DNA from: Ruminococcus sp. XPD3002
GTDB taxonomy: Bacteria > Bacillota > Clostridia > Oscillospirales > Ruminococcaceae
DNA length: 64,000 nucleotides
Direction of reading: 5' to 3'
NCBI GenBank assembly: GCA_900119535.1
Contig: FPJT01000012.1
Location: forward strand, 1-64,000
Shown: one piece after another, positions 32,771-42,932 of the stretch
How positions within the stretch are numbered: position 1 is the stretch's first letter
Layout of the letters: every line of letters starts with the position of its first letter
Translations under genes and position numbers: made by a program
Notes under the pieces: model-generated
The model's database searches: none
What the model saw: only the letters and a program-made list of their open reading frames with translations
What the model was told of the DNA's origin: nothing

Positions 32771-35530
32771 ATGAAAAAGACGGACGTTTTCAGAAAAAGA
32801 GCAGACGAACTTGTTTCTCAGCTCACATTGAGCGAAAAGCTTGATCTGCTTTCAACTCATATGCACGAGGTCAAAAGACTCGGCATAGACGAATTCAATA
32901 TAGGTACAGAGGCAGCAAGAGGATTTGTCGGCAGGGACACGGATCACAGATCCACCGTATTCCCTCAGCCTGTGGGACTTGCAGGAACCTTCGACAGGGA
33001 ACTTATGCGAAGTCTCGGAAGGATAGCCGCAAAAGAAAGCCGTGCTTACTATAACTCGGGAGAAAAAACACATCTCTGTCTCTGGGGACCTACAGTGGAT
33101 ATGGAGCGTGATCCTCGCTGGGGACGCACCGAAGAGGCTTACGGCGAGGATGTCTGCCTTGCTGGTGAGATGACTGCGGCATATACTCTCGGTATGACAG
33201 GGGACGATGATACCTACGTTATGACAGTTCCAACCCTGAAGCATTTCTGTGCGAATAATAACGAAAATGAACGTATGGACTGCAATGCATTTCTGCCGCC
33301 CCGTCTTAAGTACGAGTATTACTATGCGGCATTCATGAACGCTATAAAGTACGGCGGCGCCAAGAGCGTTATGACGGCATACAACGAGATAAACGGCATA
33401 CCTGCACTCTGCAATCCCGACCTTGATTCGGTACTTAAAGACCAGTGGGGCATGTGGTTCGCTGTAACGGACGGCGGAGATTTCTCTCAGACAGTGACTC
33501 TCCACGGCTACACCGATACACATTCCGAAGCCCTTGCGGAATCACTGAAAGCAGGCTGTGACGTAATGACGGATGATGACAAGCTGACTCGTCTTGCCGC
33601 TGAAAAAGCACTTGAAGATGGACTTATAACAGAAGCTGATATAGACCGCTCTGTAAGGAACACCCTTTATGCAAGGCTCAGGCTCGGACAGTTCGACAAG
33701 ACCGGGTTCGACAGCATAGGAAAGGAAGTTATCGGATGCAAGGAGCATCTTGATACTACCCTTCGTGCTGCAAGGGAGCAGGTAGTTCTCCTGAAAAATG
33801 ACGGACTCCTTCCACTTAAGAAAAAAACAGGCAGGATAGCTGTTGCAGGACCTCTTGCGGATGAGGTGTTCATGGACTGGTATACGGGCTACTCTCACGG
33901 GGACACCTCTGTATACGAAGGCATGAAGAAAGAGTTCCCCGACTGCGATATAGTTTATGACAGCCTGTGGGATACAGTGGCTGTAAAGGCTTCCAACGGA
34001 AAATACATCACAGTCGGAGAGGATGGATTCCTTAAAGCTTCCGCAGAAAGCATATCCGATGCAGAATTGTTTGAATTACAGGACTGGGGCGAAAACTGGA
34101 TAAGTCTCTTTTCACTTGCACACCGCAGATTCATAACCATAGGCAAGGACCTTAAGCTTGCCGTCGGAAAAGAAAAGACCTACGGCTGGTTTCCCTTTGA
34201 GACCTTCAATATTTTCTCCGTACCTTACGATGACGAAAAGTCGGTAATCGAGGATCAGACAAAGCATAAAAGAGCGGTCATGGACGAAAACGGCAATGTC
34301 CGACTGTCCGAGAGCAGAAATATCACGGATGATGTACTGTTCAGCATAGAAACGGTAAGCTCTGGAAAAGAACGTGCAGAGAAGCTTGCGGAGGAATGTG
34401 AAACCTTCGTATACTGCACAGGCAATTGTCCTATGCAGGTCGCAAGAGAGTGCTATGACAGGAAAACTCTTTCCCTTGATACCTGCGGACACAAAGAGTT
34501 GTACACTGCGATACACGAAAGATGCAGTGACATGGTAATGGTGCTTGTTTCAAGTTATCCATATGCTATAAACGACGAGGACAGGGAGCTTCCTGCAATT
34601 GTATACACTACACATGCAGGTCCCTACCTCGGAAAAGCAGTCGCAGAGACTCTTTCAGGCAGAAATGTGCCTGCGGGGCGCCTTGCCCTTACCTGGTACC
34701 GTTCCGAGCTGGACCTTCCCGACCGACTCGACTACGATATCGAAAAAAGCGGCGCTACCTACATGTACTTCCGCGGAAAACCGCTCTATCCCTTTGGCTA
34801 CGGACTCTCTTACGCAGATATCAGGTACATTTCTATGAGTGCGGAGCAGGGAAATGTTTCAGTAACTCTCCGCAACCTGTCGGACTTTGCGGCTGATGAA
34901 GCAGTGCAGGTGTATTTCACCGTTGAAAACTCCGCATTCAGCAGACCTGTTAAAAAGCTGTGTGCCTTTGAGCGTGTGCATCTTGAAGCAGGTCAGGAGC
35001 TTACTGTAAAGCTGACTGTCCCCGAACATATATTGCAGGTCTATGACGTCCGCAGTGGAAGGATGATGACCGAAAAGGGCAAGTACAGGTTCTATGCAGG
35101 CGGTTCTTCCGCAGACCTTCCCCTTGAAGCGGAGCTGTTCATGGACGGCGAGGGAATAGCTGAACGTGAGGACTCCTTTGAGGCAATGCAGTTCGATGAC
35201 CACTACAATATATTCATGGGTTATTCAAAGAAACAGCGCAGGCATTACATAACTACCCACGAGTGGTGCGGAAGTGTTACCTTCAGGAACATCCCATACA
35301 GTGAACTGAAAAGCATAATGGTAACGGCTTCAAGCATCTACGCCGACAGGACGATGTACCTCGATATCGGTGGAATAAAGAAAGAGATTACCATAAATGC
35401 CAGCAACAGCTACGATGATTTTTCGTGGTACGAGATAGAAATACCCGAAGGAGAAAAGAGCAGGGACGATATCCTTATAATAATCTCGGACGGAATGTGC
35501 ATACAGGATGTCAGGTATGTAAGGAAATAA
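32771..35530 (+). CDS. Cytoplasmic glycoside hydrolase family 3 enzyme with inserted beta-trefoil-like domain
   Basis: 919 residues. The GH3 N-domain (about 15-300) has DMERDPRWGR, LKHF and the nucleophile Asp234 in VTDGGDF. The GH3 C-domain begins near 325 (VVLLKNDGLLPL) but is interrupted (about 395-530) by a fascin/beta-trefoil-like insert with KYITVGEDG and RRFITIGKD repeats. It resumes with CTGNCP, the fibronectin-III-like GH3 tail, and ends in an extra CBM6-like beta domain (about 800-919). No signal peptide, so it hydrolyses imported beta-oligosaccharides; glucoside or xyloside preference cannot be told. Start at 32771 (ATG, weak ribosome site); a TTG at 32750 is the alternative. Confidence 0.88.
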   Translation: MKKTDVFRKRADELVSQLTLSEKLDLLSTHMHEVKRLGIDEFNIGTEAARGFVGRDTDHRSTVFPQPVGLAGTFDRELMRSLGRIAAKESRAYYNSGEKTHLCLWGPTVDMERDPRWGRTEEAYGEDVCLAGEMTAAYTLGMTGDDDTYVMTVPTLKHFCANNNENERMDCNAFLPPRLKYEYYYAAFMNAIKYGGAKSVMTAYNEINGIPALCNPDLDSVLKDQWGMWFAVTDGGDFSQTVTLHGYTDTHSEALAESLKAGCDVMTDDDKLTRLAAEKALEDGLITEADIDRSVRNTLYARLRLGQFDKTGFDSIGKEVIGCKEHLDTTLRAAREQVVLLKNDGLLPLKKKTGRIAVAGPLADEVFMDWYTGYSHGDTSVYEGMKKEFPDCDIVYDSLWDTVAVKASNGKYITVGEDGFLKASAESISDAELFELQDWGENWISLFSLAHRRFITIGKDLKLAVGKEKTYGWFPFETFNIFSVPYDDEKSVIEDQTKHKRAVMDENGNVRLSESRNITDDVLFSIETVSSGKERAEKLAEECETFVYCTGNCPMQVARECYDRKTLSLDTCGHKELYTAIHERCSDMVMVLVSSYPYAINDEDRELPAIVYTTHAGPYLGKAVAETLSGRNVPAGRLALTWYRSELDLPDRLDYDIEKSGATYMYFRGKPLYPFGYGLSYADIRYISMSAEQGNVSVTLRNLSDFAADEAVQVYFTVENSAFSRPVKKLCAFERVHLEAGQELTVKLTVPEHILQVYDVRSGRMMTEKGKYRFYAGGSSADLPLEAELFMDGEGIAEREDSFEAMQFDDHYNIFMGYSKKQRRHYITTHEWCGSVTFRNIPYSELKSIMVTASSIYADRTMYLDIGGIKKEITINASNSYDDFSWYEIEIPEGEKSRDDILIIISDGMCIQDVRYVRK

Positions 35531-35553
35531 TGAGATATAAATTAATGAAGCTA

Positions 35554-35582
35554 TTGACAAAAGAATATCAGCGTGATATAAT
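35554..35582 (+). promoter_or_regulatory. Promoter of the riboflavin operon
   Basis: TTGACA (35554-35559), 17-bp spacer, TATAAT (35577-35582), leading straight into the FMN riboswitch. Confidence 0.85.
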
Positions 35583-35588
35583 GAAAAT

Positions 35589-35698
35589 ATCTTCAGGGCA
35601 GGGTGAGATTCCTGACCGGCAGTTACAGCCTGCGAGCCGCTTTGCGGTTGATTCGGTGCAAGTCCGAAGCCGACGGTATAGTCCGGATGTGAGAAGAT
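35589..35698 (+). ncRNA. FMN riboswitch (RFN element)
   Basis: All hallmarks of the RFN element are present: closing stem ATCTTC...GAGAAGAT, AGGGCAGGGTGAGATTCC, ACCGGCAGT, CCTGCGAGCC, GGTGCAAGTCCGAAGCCGAC, and GGTATAGTCCGGATG. A terminator follows at 35728. Binding of FMN should end transcription before ribD. Confidence 0.95.
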
Positions 35699-35727
35699 GT
35701 ACACTTATTTGCGTATATTGAACCAAT

Positions 35728-35751
35728 GCCCCGAAATATCGGGGCTTTTTT
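35728..35751 (+). terminator. Terminator of the FMN riboswitch
   Basis: GCCCCGA/TCGGGGC stem followed by six T, 16 bases before the ribD start. Confidence 0.85.
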
Positions 35752-35767
35752 ATTCAGGGGGCATAAT

Positions 35768-36889
35768 ATGGAACACGAAAAATATATGTCCGAAGCTCTT
35801 GAACTTGCTAAAAAAGGCATGGGATTCGTCTCACCTAATCCTATGGTGGGAGCAGTTATCGTAAGGGACGGAGAGATAATCGGAAGAGGCTGGCATAAAA
35901 AGTACGGCGAACTTCATGCCGAGCGCACGGCTTTCGCTTACTGCGACGAAAACGGTATCGACTGCACAGGTGCGGATATGTACGTAACTCTCGAACCCTG
36001 CTGCCATCACGGAAAACAACCGCCGTGTACCGATGCGGTCATCGAACACGGCATAAAACGTGTGTTCATCGGCTCGGCTGATCCAAATCCTATGGTATCG
36101 GGCAAGGGAGTGAAGATACTTCGTGAGCATGGCATAGAGGTAGTTGAAGATGTTCTCAGGGAAGAATGTGACGCCATAAACGATATATTCTTTCACTGGA
36201 TAACCCATAATTTCCCATTTGTCACCGTGAAATATGCAATGACTCTTGACGGCAAGATCGCCACACGCACAGGCGAATCAAAGTGGATAACGGGCGATGA
36301 GTCAAGGCTGGACGTACAGCGTGAAAGGCTGAAACACTCCGCTATCATGGCAGGTATAGGAACTGTCCTTGCGGATGATCCGATGCTTACCTGCCGACTG
36401 GAAAACGGACGTAACCCCATACGTATAATCTGCGATTCAAAGCTGAGGATACCACTTGACAGCAATATCGTCAAGACTGCAAAGGAAGTTCCGACTATCA
36501 TAGTCACTAAAAACTTTGATAAAAAGAACGACCATGAGAAAAACGATAAAAGGCATGTCCTCGAAGAAATGGGATGCAGGATAATTTCGACCAAGGTAAA
36601 CTGCGGTCACGTAGACCTGTATACTTTGATGCTGAAGCTCAGAGAAATGAAGATCGACAGCATACTTGTTGAGGGCGGCGGCGAACTGAACGACTCACTG
36701 TTCCGACATAAACTGGTAAACAGAGTCAAAGCTTACATCGCCCCGAAGATATTCGGCGGTAAGGACGCTAAATCGCCTGTTGCAGGATGGGGAATCCCCA
36801 CTCCCGATGATGCTTATATGGTAGAAAATGCCAAAATACAGCGGATAGGCAATGATTTTGTAATAGAAGGAAGGGTGGTTTACAGATAA
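35768..36889 (+). CDS. ribD: Bifunctional riboflavin deaminase/reductase RibD
   Basis: 373 residues. The N-terminal deaminase (about 1-145) has HAERTAF and PCCHHGKQPPC zinc motifs. The C-terminal reductase (about 150-370) has MTLDGKIAT and VEGGGEL. It carries out the second and third steps of riboflavin synthesis from GTP. The start at 35768 follows the riboswitch terminator and has a CAGGGGG site. Shares one base with the next gene. Confidence 0.95.
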   Translation: MEHEKYMSEALELAKKGMGFVSPNPMVGAVIVRDGEIIGRGWHKKYGELHAERTAFAYCDENGIDCTGADMYVTLEPCCHHGKQPPCTDAVIEHGIKRVFIGSADPNPMVSGKGVKILREHGIEVVEDVLREECDAINDIFFHWITHNFPFVTVKYAMTLDGKIATRTGESKWITGDESRLDVQRERLKHSAIMAGIGTVLADDPMLTCRLENGRNPIRIICDSKLRIPLDSNIVKTAKEVPTIIVTKNFDKKNDHEKNDKRHVLEEMGCRIISTKVNCGHVDLYTLMLKLREMKIDSILVEGGGELNDSLFRHKLVNRVKAYIAPKIFGGKDAKSPVAGWGIPTPDDAYMVENAKIQRIGNDFVIEGRVVYR

Positions 36890-37536
36890 TGTTCACAGGA
36901 ATAGTTGAGGAAAAGGGTACTGTCAGGGCGGTACAGCGAAGCGGCAATACTTCCTTTATCCGCATAGAGGCGAAAAAGGTACTTGAAGACGTTCATCTCG
37001 GGGACAGTATCGCAGTAAACGGAGTGTGTCTTACAGTCACCCATTTCGACGGCACCACGTTTCAGGCTGACGTCATGAACGAGACTCTTGAACGCTCGTC
37101 ACTGGGAAGTCTCAGGGCAGGCAGTCCTGTGAACCTTGAACGGGCTATGGCGGCTGGCGGAAGATTCGGCGGACATATCGTCTCGGGACACATTGACGGT
37201 ACAGGTATTATTTCCGACGTTAAGAACGACGGTATAGCTGTGTGGTATACCGTAAGTGCGCCGCCTGAGATAATGCGGTATATAGTGGAAAAGGGTTCTG
37301 TTGCCATAGACGGTATAAGTCTTACGGTAGCAAAAGTTACGGACACTTCATTCAGTGTTTCCGTGATACCGCATACAGCGGAGCAGACTATACTCTCTTC
37401 CAAAAAGAACGGGGACACGGTCAATCTTGAAAATGACATCATAGGCAAATACGTTGAAAAGCTTATGAAGCCCGAACTTGAGAAAACCAAAAGCGGGGTA
37501 ACTATGGAACAACTTCTCAGGAACGGTTTTATATGA
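36889..37536 (+). CDS. ribE: Riboflavin synthase alpha chain RibE
   Basis: 215 residues formed of two lumazine-binding repeats, MFTGIVEEKG with VNGVCLTV (about 1-95) and GHIDGTG with IDGISLTV (about 96-195). It joins two molecules of 6,7-dimethyl-8-ribityllumazine to give riboflavin. The start overlaps the ribD stop (TAATG). Confidence 0.95.
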   Translation: MFTGIVEEKGTVRAVQRSGNTSFIRIEAKKVLEDVHLGDSIAVNGVCLTVTHFDGTTFQADVMNETLERSSLGSLRAGSPVNLERAMAAGGRFGGHIVSGHIDGTGIISDVKNDGIAVWYTVSAPPEIMRYIVEKGSVAIDGISLTVAKVTDTSFSVSVIPHTAEQTILSSKKNGDTVNLENDIIGKYVEKLMKPELEKTKSGVTMEQLLRNGFI

Positions 37537-37564
37537 TAAAAAGGATTAAAACGGAGGATCAAAA

Positions 37565-38398
37565 ATGAAAAGAACAGTAGCATTTATAGCAGCAGCAACA
37601 GTAGTAATGAGCTGTACATCATGTCTTAACATCGGCGGATCACTAAAGGAAAAAGCGGTCTATAAAGAATCGGTCACAGAGGAAACAGGCGATGCGGTGG
37701 AGCTCCTGATAACCGAGAATGTGGGAAATATCACACTTACCCGTGCAGAGGGCAAAACTGCCGAGATAAGCTATAAGTACGAGATAAAGGCTTCATCGAA
37801 GGAGCTTATCGACGAACTTTATGACCATATCAGCGCAGATACCGAGGTAAGCGGAAATCTTCTGACAGTAAGCTATACAGATAAGGTAAGCGGTGCGGAT
37901 ATCTGGGAATGGATAGAAAAGAACCATAAAGGTGATTTAAACCTCTCTGTTAACACTGATATAGCATTACCTGACAGCTTCACTGATTTCACAGCAACTA
38001 CGGACGTCGGTAATGTCAAGGCAGATTCACTCAGCGGAAAATTCATGCTCACATCCAATGTGGGAAGCATAAGTGTAAACTCGGTCAACATCTGCGACGG
38101 TTCTGTACTTGTTACGGATGTGGGAAGGATAGAGGCATCACCGAATACTTCACAGGGAATCATAGCTCTTAAGACTGATGTAGGCGGTATAAAGCTTACT
38201 CTTGACAGCGTTTCCGAGAACGAGTGCAGCTATTCCGCCGAGACAAATACAGGCAGTGTCATACTTAAAACAAGCGGCGAAGTAACGGAGGAGTCAGGCA
38301 GCAATGACAAAACAAAGACCGTTAAAATAGGGGATAAATGTTCCGTTTATATGAAAACGGACGTAGGAAAGATAATAATAGGTCAGGAGGATAAATAA
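37565..38398 (+). CDS. DUF4097-like beta-helix lipoprotein inside the riboflavin operon
   Basis: 277 residues. A lipoprotein signal with the lipobox-like VMSCTSC (C near residue 17-20) is followed by a repetitive beta-structure of about 220 residues (recurring TDVGxI/xNVGxI turns) as in DUF4097 putative adhesins. It lies between ribE and ribBA and shares one base with ribBA, so it is translated as part of the operon. It may bind flavin or a precursor at the cell surface, but no known riboflavin function exists for this family. Confidence 0.75.
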   Translation: MKRTVAFIAAATVVMSCTSCLNIGGSLKEKAVYKESVTEETGDAVELLITENVGNITLTRAEGKTAEISYKYEIKASSKELIDELYDHISADTEVSGNLLTVSYTDKVSGADIWEWIEKNHKGDLNLSVNTDIALPDSFTDFTATTDVGNVKADSLSGKFMLTSNVGSISVNSVNICDGSVLVTDVGRIEASPNTSQGIIALKTDVGGIKLTLDSVSENECSYSAETNTGSVILKTSGEVTEESGSNDKTKTVKIGDKCSVYMKTDVGKIIIGQEDK

Positions 38399-39606
38399 TG
38401 TTTGAATACAACACGGTGGAGGAAGCTCTCGAAGCACTCAGAAACGGCGAGATAATCCTTGTTACCGATGATGAGGACAGAGAAAACGAAGGCGACATGA
38501 TATGTGCGGCAGAGTTTGCAACTACAGAGAACGTCAACTTTATGGCGGCTCACGCAAAGGGACTTATCTGTATGCCGATGAGCATCGCTATGTGCGATAA
38601 ACTCCACCTGCCGCAGATGGTGGACTACAACACAGATAACCATTCTACCGCTTTTACAGTATCGGTGGATCATGTTAAGACCACTACAGGTATCTCCGCA
38701 GAGGAGAGAGGTTTCACTGCACGAATGATAGTGGATGATTCCTCAAAGCCCGATGACTTCCGCCGTCCGGGACACATGTTCCCGCTTATGGCGAAAAAGA
38801 ACGGAGTTCTCGAACGTGAGGGACATACCGAAGCTACAGTGGATCTTATGCGTCTTGCAGGACTTAAGGAGTGCGGACTCTGCTGTGAGATAATGCGTGA
38901 TGACGGTACTATGATGCGCACTGAGGAGCTTCAGCAGAAGGCTGTTGAATGGGGAATGAAGTTCATAACCATACAGGCACTTAAGGAATACCGCAAGGTA
39001 CATGAGGTTCTTGTGGAGTGTGTTGCCGACACAAAGCTCCCCACAAAATACGGCGAATTCAGGGCTAAGGGCTACGTCAACAAGCTCAACGGCGAACACC
39101 ATGTCGCTCTGGTAAAGGGTGATATCGGTGACGGCGAAGATATACTCTGCCGTGTTCACTCCGAGTGCCTTACAGGAGACGCTTTCGGCTCGCTGAAATG
39201 CGACTGCGGACAGCAGTTTGCAGCTGCAATGGCACAGATAGAGAAAGAGGGCAGGGGAATACTCCTGTATATGCGTCAGGAGGGAAGAGGAATAGGACTT
39301 ATCAACAAGCTCCGCGCATATGAATTGCAGGATCAGGGAATGGATACCCTTGAAGCTAACCTTGCACTCGGTTTCCCGGGAGATATGCGAGAGTATTACA
39401 TAGGCGCACAGATACTCCGTGACCTGGGCTGCAAGACTCTGAGGCTCCTTACCAATAACCCCGATAAGGTCTATGGACTCAGCGGCTACGGCATGGAGAT
39501 AAAGGAACGTGTTCCGATACAGATGGATGCAACTGCATACGACCTTTTCTATCTTAAGACAAAGGCAAAGAAAATGGGACACATCCTAAATTACGAAGGT
39601 GAATAA
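38398..39606 (+). CDS. ribBA: Bifunctional DHBP synthase/GTP cyclohydrolase II RibBA
   Basis: 402 residues. The N-terminal DHBP synthase (about 1-200, [27 protein letters not shown]) makes 3,4-dihydroxy-2-butanone 4-phosphate. The C-terminal GTP cyclohydrolase II (about 205-400, [18 protein letters not shown] zinc site, EGRGIGL) opens GTP. Both start points of riboflavin synthesis are thus in one protein. The start overlaps the lipoprotein stop. Confidence 0.95.
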   Translation: MFEYNTVEEALEALRNGEIILVTDDEDRENEGDMICAAEFATTENVNFMAAHAKGLICMPMSIAMCDKLHLPQMVDYNTDNHSTAFTVSVDHVKTTTGISAEERGFTARMIVDDSSKPDDFRRPGHMFPLMAKKNGVLEREGHTEATVDLMRLAGLKECGLCCEIMRDDGTMMRTEELQQKAVEWGMKFITIQALKEYRKVHEVLVECVADTKLPTKYGEFRAKGYVNKLNGEHHVALVKGDIGDGEDILCRVHSECLTGDAFGSLKCDCGQQFAAAMAQIEKEGRGILLYMRQEGRGIGLINKLRAYELQDQGMDTLEANLALGFPGDMREYYIGAQILRDLGCKTLRLLTNNPDKVYGLSGYGMEIKERVPIQMDATAYDLFYLKTKAKKMGHILNYEGE

Positions 39607-39608
39607 GC

Positions 39609-40130
39609 ATGGTCGTATTTGTGGTGGCTTTATCAATGATAGTGATTGTTGCAGTACTCATGATATGCTCTTTGTATTCAGTTGCGGCTGTCAGGAAGAA
39701 AGTGAAAACTATCAGTCAGAGCGTCCGTGTAAAAAGCAAACTGACAGCTTATCTGAGTTTATTCTACACAATTATTTTCGGATGTCAGATCATTCAGAAC
39801 TTCATTCGTGCTATATTGAACCGTACAACTGACAGTGCCCATCCGGAACTACAGAAAGCAGGCTATATACTGCTGACGATCGCATGGGCAGTTATGTTCA
39901 TTTACTGGTTCATACTTTCAATGCGCGAGTATGTATATGTAACTCCGGAAGAGGTGATCTTCGGAGGAGGAAAAAGAGGAAGCGTTTCTGCATCGGATCT
40001 CAGCTACAGAATAGAAGGCTATACACTGATGATCTATCGTGAAAAATTCGAGCATCCGACAAAATACAAGATAATCGAAAAGAAAGCAGAACTTGAAGAA
40101 ATGCTCAGAGAGCATTACATCAGCAAATAA
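39609..40130 (+). CDS. Uncharacterised membrane protein in the riboflavin operon
   Basis: 173 residues with three hydrophobic segments (about 4-24, 47-68, 82-103) and a C-terminal soluble part of about 65 residues that looks like a short PH-like beta domain ([23 protein letters not shown]). No named family recognised. Two bases after ribBA, 20 before ribH, so part of the operon. No riboflavin-transporter motif (RibU-like) is seen. Confidence 0.65.
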   Translation: MVVFVVALSMIVIVAVLMICSLYSVAAVRKKVKTISQSVRVKSKLTAYLSLFYTIIFGCQIIQNFIRAILNRTTDSAHPELQKAGYILLTIAWAVMFIYWFILSMREYVYVTPEEVIFGGGKRGSVSASDLSYRIEGYTLMIYREKFEHPTKYKIIEKKAELEEMLREHYISK

Positions 40131-40150
40131 ATTTTAAAGGAGTAAATACA

Positions 40151-40618
40151 ATGAAAACTTACGAAGGAAAACTTATATCAAATGATGTCCGCATCGGCAT
40201 AGTGGTAGCCCGTTTCAACGAGTTCATTACATCAAAGCTTCTCGGCGGAGCTGTTGACACTCTTGAACGTCACGGCATACCCGAGAGTTCTATAGACGTT
40301 GCATGGGTACCGGGTGCATTTGAGATACCGCTTATCGCACAGAAAATGGCTAAATCCGGCAAGTATGACGCTGTTATCTGCCTCGGAGCTATCATCCGCG
40401 GAAGCACTTCACACTACGATCTCGTTTGCAACGAAGCTGCAAAGGGCATCGCACAGGTATCACTCCAGAGCGATATCCCTGTAATGTTCGGAGTCATCAC
40501 TACAGAGAACATCGAACAGGCTATCGAACGTGCAGGCTCAAAGGCAGGCAACAAGGGAAGCGAGTGTGCAGAGGGCGCTATCGAGATGATAAACCTCATA
40601 AGAGAGATCGAATCATAA
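40151..40618 (+). CDS. ribH: 6,7-dimethyl-8-ribityllumazine synthase RibH
   Basis: 155 residues, standard length. Motifs [28 protein letters not shown] (with the catalytic His after it) and [12 protein letters not shown]. It condenses the ribitylaminouracil with dihydroxybutanone phosphate and forms a large capsid-like shell. Ribosome site AAAGGAG. Its stop overlaps the start of the HAD gene. Confidence 0.95.
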   Translation: MKTYEGKLISNDVRIGIVVARFNEFITSKLLGGAVDTLERHGIPESSIDVAWVPGAFEIPLIAQKMAKSGKYDAVICLGAIIRGSTSHYDLVCNEAAKGIAQVSLQSDIPVMFGVITTENIEQAIERAGSKAGNKGSECAEGAIEMINLIREIES

Positions 40619-41277
40619 TGGCTCAGCTTATATTCGACTACGACGGAACTATACACAATTCCATGATGACATACGCTCCTGCATTCCGTGACACTATGAA
40701 GTGGCTTTCGGATAACGGCTATATCGAGCCGAAGGAGTACGCCGACAGCGAGATAAGCTGCTGGCTGGGTTTCAATTCCACAGATATGTGGGGACAGTTC
40801 CACCCCGAACTTGACAAAGAGATAAGGGAAAAGGCACGGAAGATGCTTGGCGAGAATATGGCGGACAGAGTGGAACGAGGTGAGGGCAGACTTTTCCCTC
40901 ATACCGAGGAAACTCTTGCGAAGCTGAAAGAACAGGGACATACCCTTATATTTCTCAGCAACTGCCGTGTACACTATATGGAACGTCACCGCCGAGTATT
41001 CGGTCTGGACAGATTCTTTGACCGTTTTTACTGCTGTGAGGAGTACGGCTTCATCCCGAAGTATGAGATATTCCGCCGCTTTTCATCCGAGGGAGAGGGA
41101 CAGTATATAGTTATCGGCGACCGTTTCCACGATATTGAGACGGCAGTTAAGAACAGTCTTTCTTCTGTCGGATGTGCATACGGTTATGGTTCGCTTGAAG
41201 AATTGTCCGACGCAGACATAATAGTAAAGGATATTACCGAGATCCCCGAAGCGGTAAGAAAGCTTGCCGTTTCATAG
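40618..41277 (+). CDS. HAD-family hydrolase, candidate riboflavin-pathway phosphatase
   Basis: 219 residues. HAD motifs: FDYDGTIHN (nucleophile Asp and acid Asp), FLSNCRV, and GDRFHDIETA with the metal-binding aspartates. The cap is a small alpha-helical insert (about 18-85). The start shares one base with the ribH stop, so it is tightly coupled to riboflavin synthesis. The pathway needs a phosphatase for 5-amino-6-(5-phosphoribitylamino)uracil, and HAD enzymes (YcsE, YbjI, YigB) do this in Bacillus and E. coli. That role here is inference from position. Confidence 0.8.
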   Translation: MAQLIFDYDGTIHNSMMTYAPAFRDTMKWLSDNGYIEPKEYADSEISCWLGFNSTDMWGQFHPELDKEIREKARKMLGENMADRVERGEGRLFPHTEETLAKLKEQGHTLIFLSNCRVHYMERHRRVFGLDRFFDRFYCCEEYGFIPKYEIFRRFSSEGEGQYIVIGDRFHDIETAVKNSLSSVGCAYGYGSLEELSDADIIVKDITEIPEAVRKLAVS

Positions 41278-41295
41278 AGAACGGAGTGATGAGAA

Positions 41296-42921
41296 TTGAA
41301 AAAATACAGAGCATTATCACTTATAACAGCAGCAGTTATGGGTGCAGTACTTACATCGTGTGAGTACGGATATGCAAGCGACAGAAAGAAAAAAGAGACT
41401 TCCTCCGCAGTTTCCGAGCAGAAGGAAAAAGCAGAGAAGGTTTCGGACAAATACGAGAATATAGACATAGAAGAAGTGAACGATCATGTACGTACACTTC
41501 TTGACCACCTTAAAGAGTCGGGAAACGAGAAAAAGCTGGAGAAGGATATAGAAGTCCTCATGCAGGACATGGATGCCGCAGAGGAAGCTTACGCTTACTC
41601 TGAGATAGCCTATGATTCCGACTGGTATAACGAAAGGCTTGAGGAAGAATATGATGCCTGCGGCGAGAACTACTACGTCGTGTACGAGGCGCTTAGTTTC
41701 GCATTTTCAAGAGGTTATGCCACCGAGGAATACAAGGAACTGTTCGCACCTTATATCGTTGAGGAGAACCTTGAATACTACAACGACAAGGCAATGAGTC
41801 TGAAACGTGCAGAGGGTTATGCAAGAGTTGATTATCAGGTATCGGATGAATACCTTGACGAATACTACGATATTTCATACGATGAGGATATGTCCGAAAA
41901 GGACAAGAACCTTAAGTGCGCCGAGATATATCTCGACATCATTTCGTCCTATGATACAGAGACTTTTTATGACAGCTACAACAGGGACTATACTCCCGAA
42001 GATGTCCTTAAACTCAGCGATACTATCAAGGAGTATTTCATCCCCCTTTCGGATGAGCTTCTTGACCGCTTTTACGATAACAAGCACTCCGATGATGTGT
42101 TTGATTCTCCCGTAACTTTCAAGGAACCTTTTTCAACTATACAGCAGTATGCGGAAAAGCTCTCGCCTGATATCAAGAAGTCCGCAGACAAGATAATCGA
42201 TGACGGACTCTTTACCATTGCAAAGGGCGACGAGTGCTATACAGGCTCATATACTATAGATCTTCCTGTTGAAAACAGTGCGCTGGTATTCATCTATAAC
42301 GATGATTCCTTCTATGATATGCAGACTGCGATACACGAGTTCGGACACTTCCATTCCTCTTTCTACGATGAGACGCCATCATTTTTAGAGGAGCCGAATC
42401 TCGATGTAGCAGAGATACAGTCCCAGGCAATGGAGCTTCTCTTCATGCAGTTTTATGACGAGATGTATGGCAGTCAGTCCGATGCGATGAAGCTTTACAA
42501 GGCATATGACTTTGTGGATACAGTTATACAGGGATTCCTTATAGGAGAATTCGAGTATACCGTGCTCCGTGAGCGTGATAACCTATCTGCGGACGATGTT
42601 GTAAAGTGCTATGAGGACATAATGGGCGAGTATGCGGACAGTTACCCGTTATACTATATCGACCACATTTTCTCACAGCCGGGATACTACGTCAGCTACG
42701 GAACTTCCGCTCTTGCTGCACTTGATATCCTTGACGACTGCGTAAACGATACAGGCAAGGCACTTGAAAAGTATGAAAAAATGTCAAAACAGCCTTCAAA
42801 TTCTCCCGACTGCCGATTCAGGGCAGCTCTTTCGGAATGCGGATTTGAGGACGTTATGAATGAGGAGTATATCGCAAAGCTTTCGGACGAAATACTCGCA
42901 TTTGCCGACAGTATAAAATAA
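41296..42921 (+). CDS. M3-like zinc peptidase lipoprotein (TTG start)
   Basis: 541 residues. A lipoprotein signal (LTSC, Cys near residue 22) and a charged linker precede a long helical body with the zinc motif HEFGH (H347, E348, H351) and a downstream EIQSQAMELL helix placed as the third zinc ligand in M3/oligoendopeptidase F-like enzymes. It should hang outside the membrane and cleave peptides; substrate unknown. The TTG start has GGAG nine bases upstream. It lies 18 bases after the HAD gene and is probably the last gene of the riboflavin operon, ahead of the terminator at 42933. Confidence 0.75.
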   Translation: MKKYRALSLITAAVMGAVLTSCEYGYASDRKKKETSSAVSEQKEKAEKVSDKYENIDIEEVNDHVRTLLDHLKESGNEKKLEKDIEVLMQDMDAAEEAYAYSEIAYDSDWYNERLEEEYDACGENYYVVYEALSFAFSRGYATEEYKELFAPYIVEENLEYYNDKAMSLKRAEGYARVDYQVSDEYLDEYYDISYDEDMSEKDKNLKCAEIYLDIISSYDTETFYDSYNRDYTPEDVLKLSDTIKEYFIPLSDELLDRFYDNKHSDDVFDSPVTFKEPFSTIQQYAEKLSPDIKKSADKIIDDGLFTIAKGDECYTGSYTIDLPVENSALVFIYNDDSFYDMQTAIHEFGHFHSSFYDETPSFLEEPNLDVAEIQSQAMELLFMQFYDEMYGSQSDAMKLYKAYDFVDTVIQGFLIGEFEYTVLRERDNLSADDVVKCYEDIMGEYADSYPLYYIDHIFSQPGYYVSYGTSALAALDILDDCVNDTGKALEKYEKMSKQPSNSPDCRFRAALSECGFEDVMNEEYIAKLSDEILAFADSIK

Positions 42922-42932
42922 TATGGAAGAAT

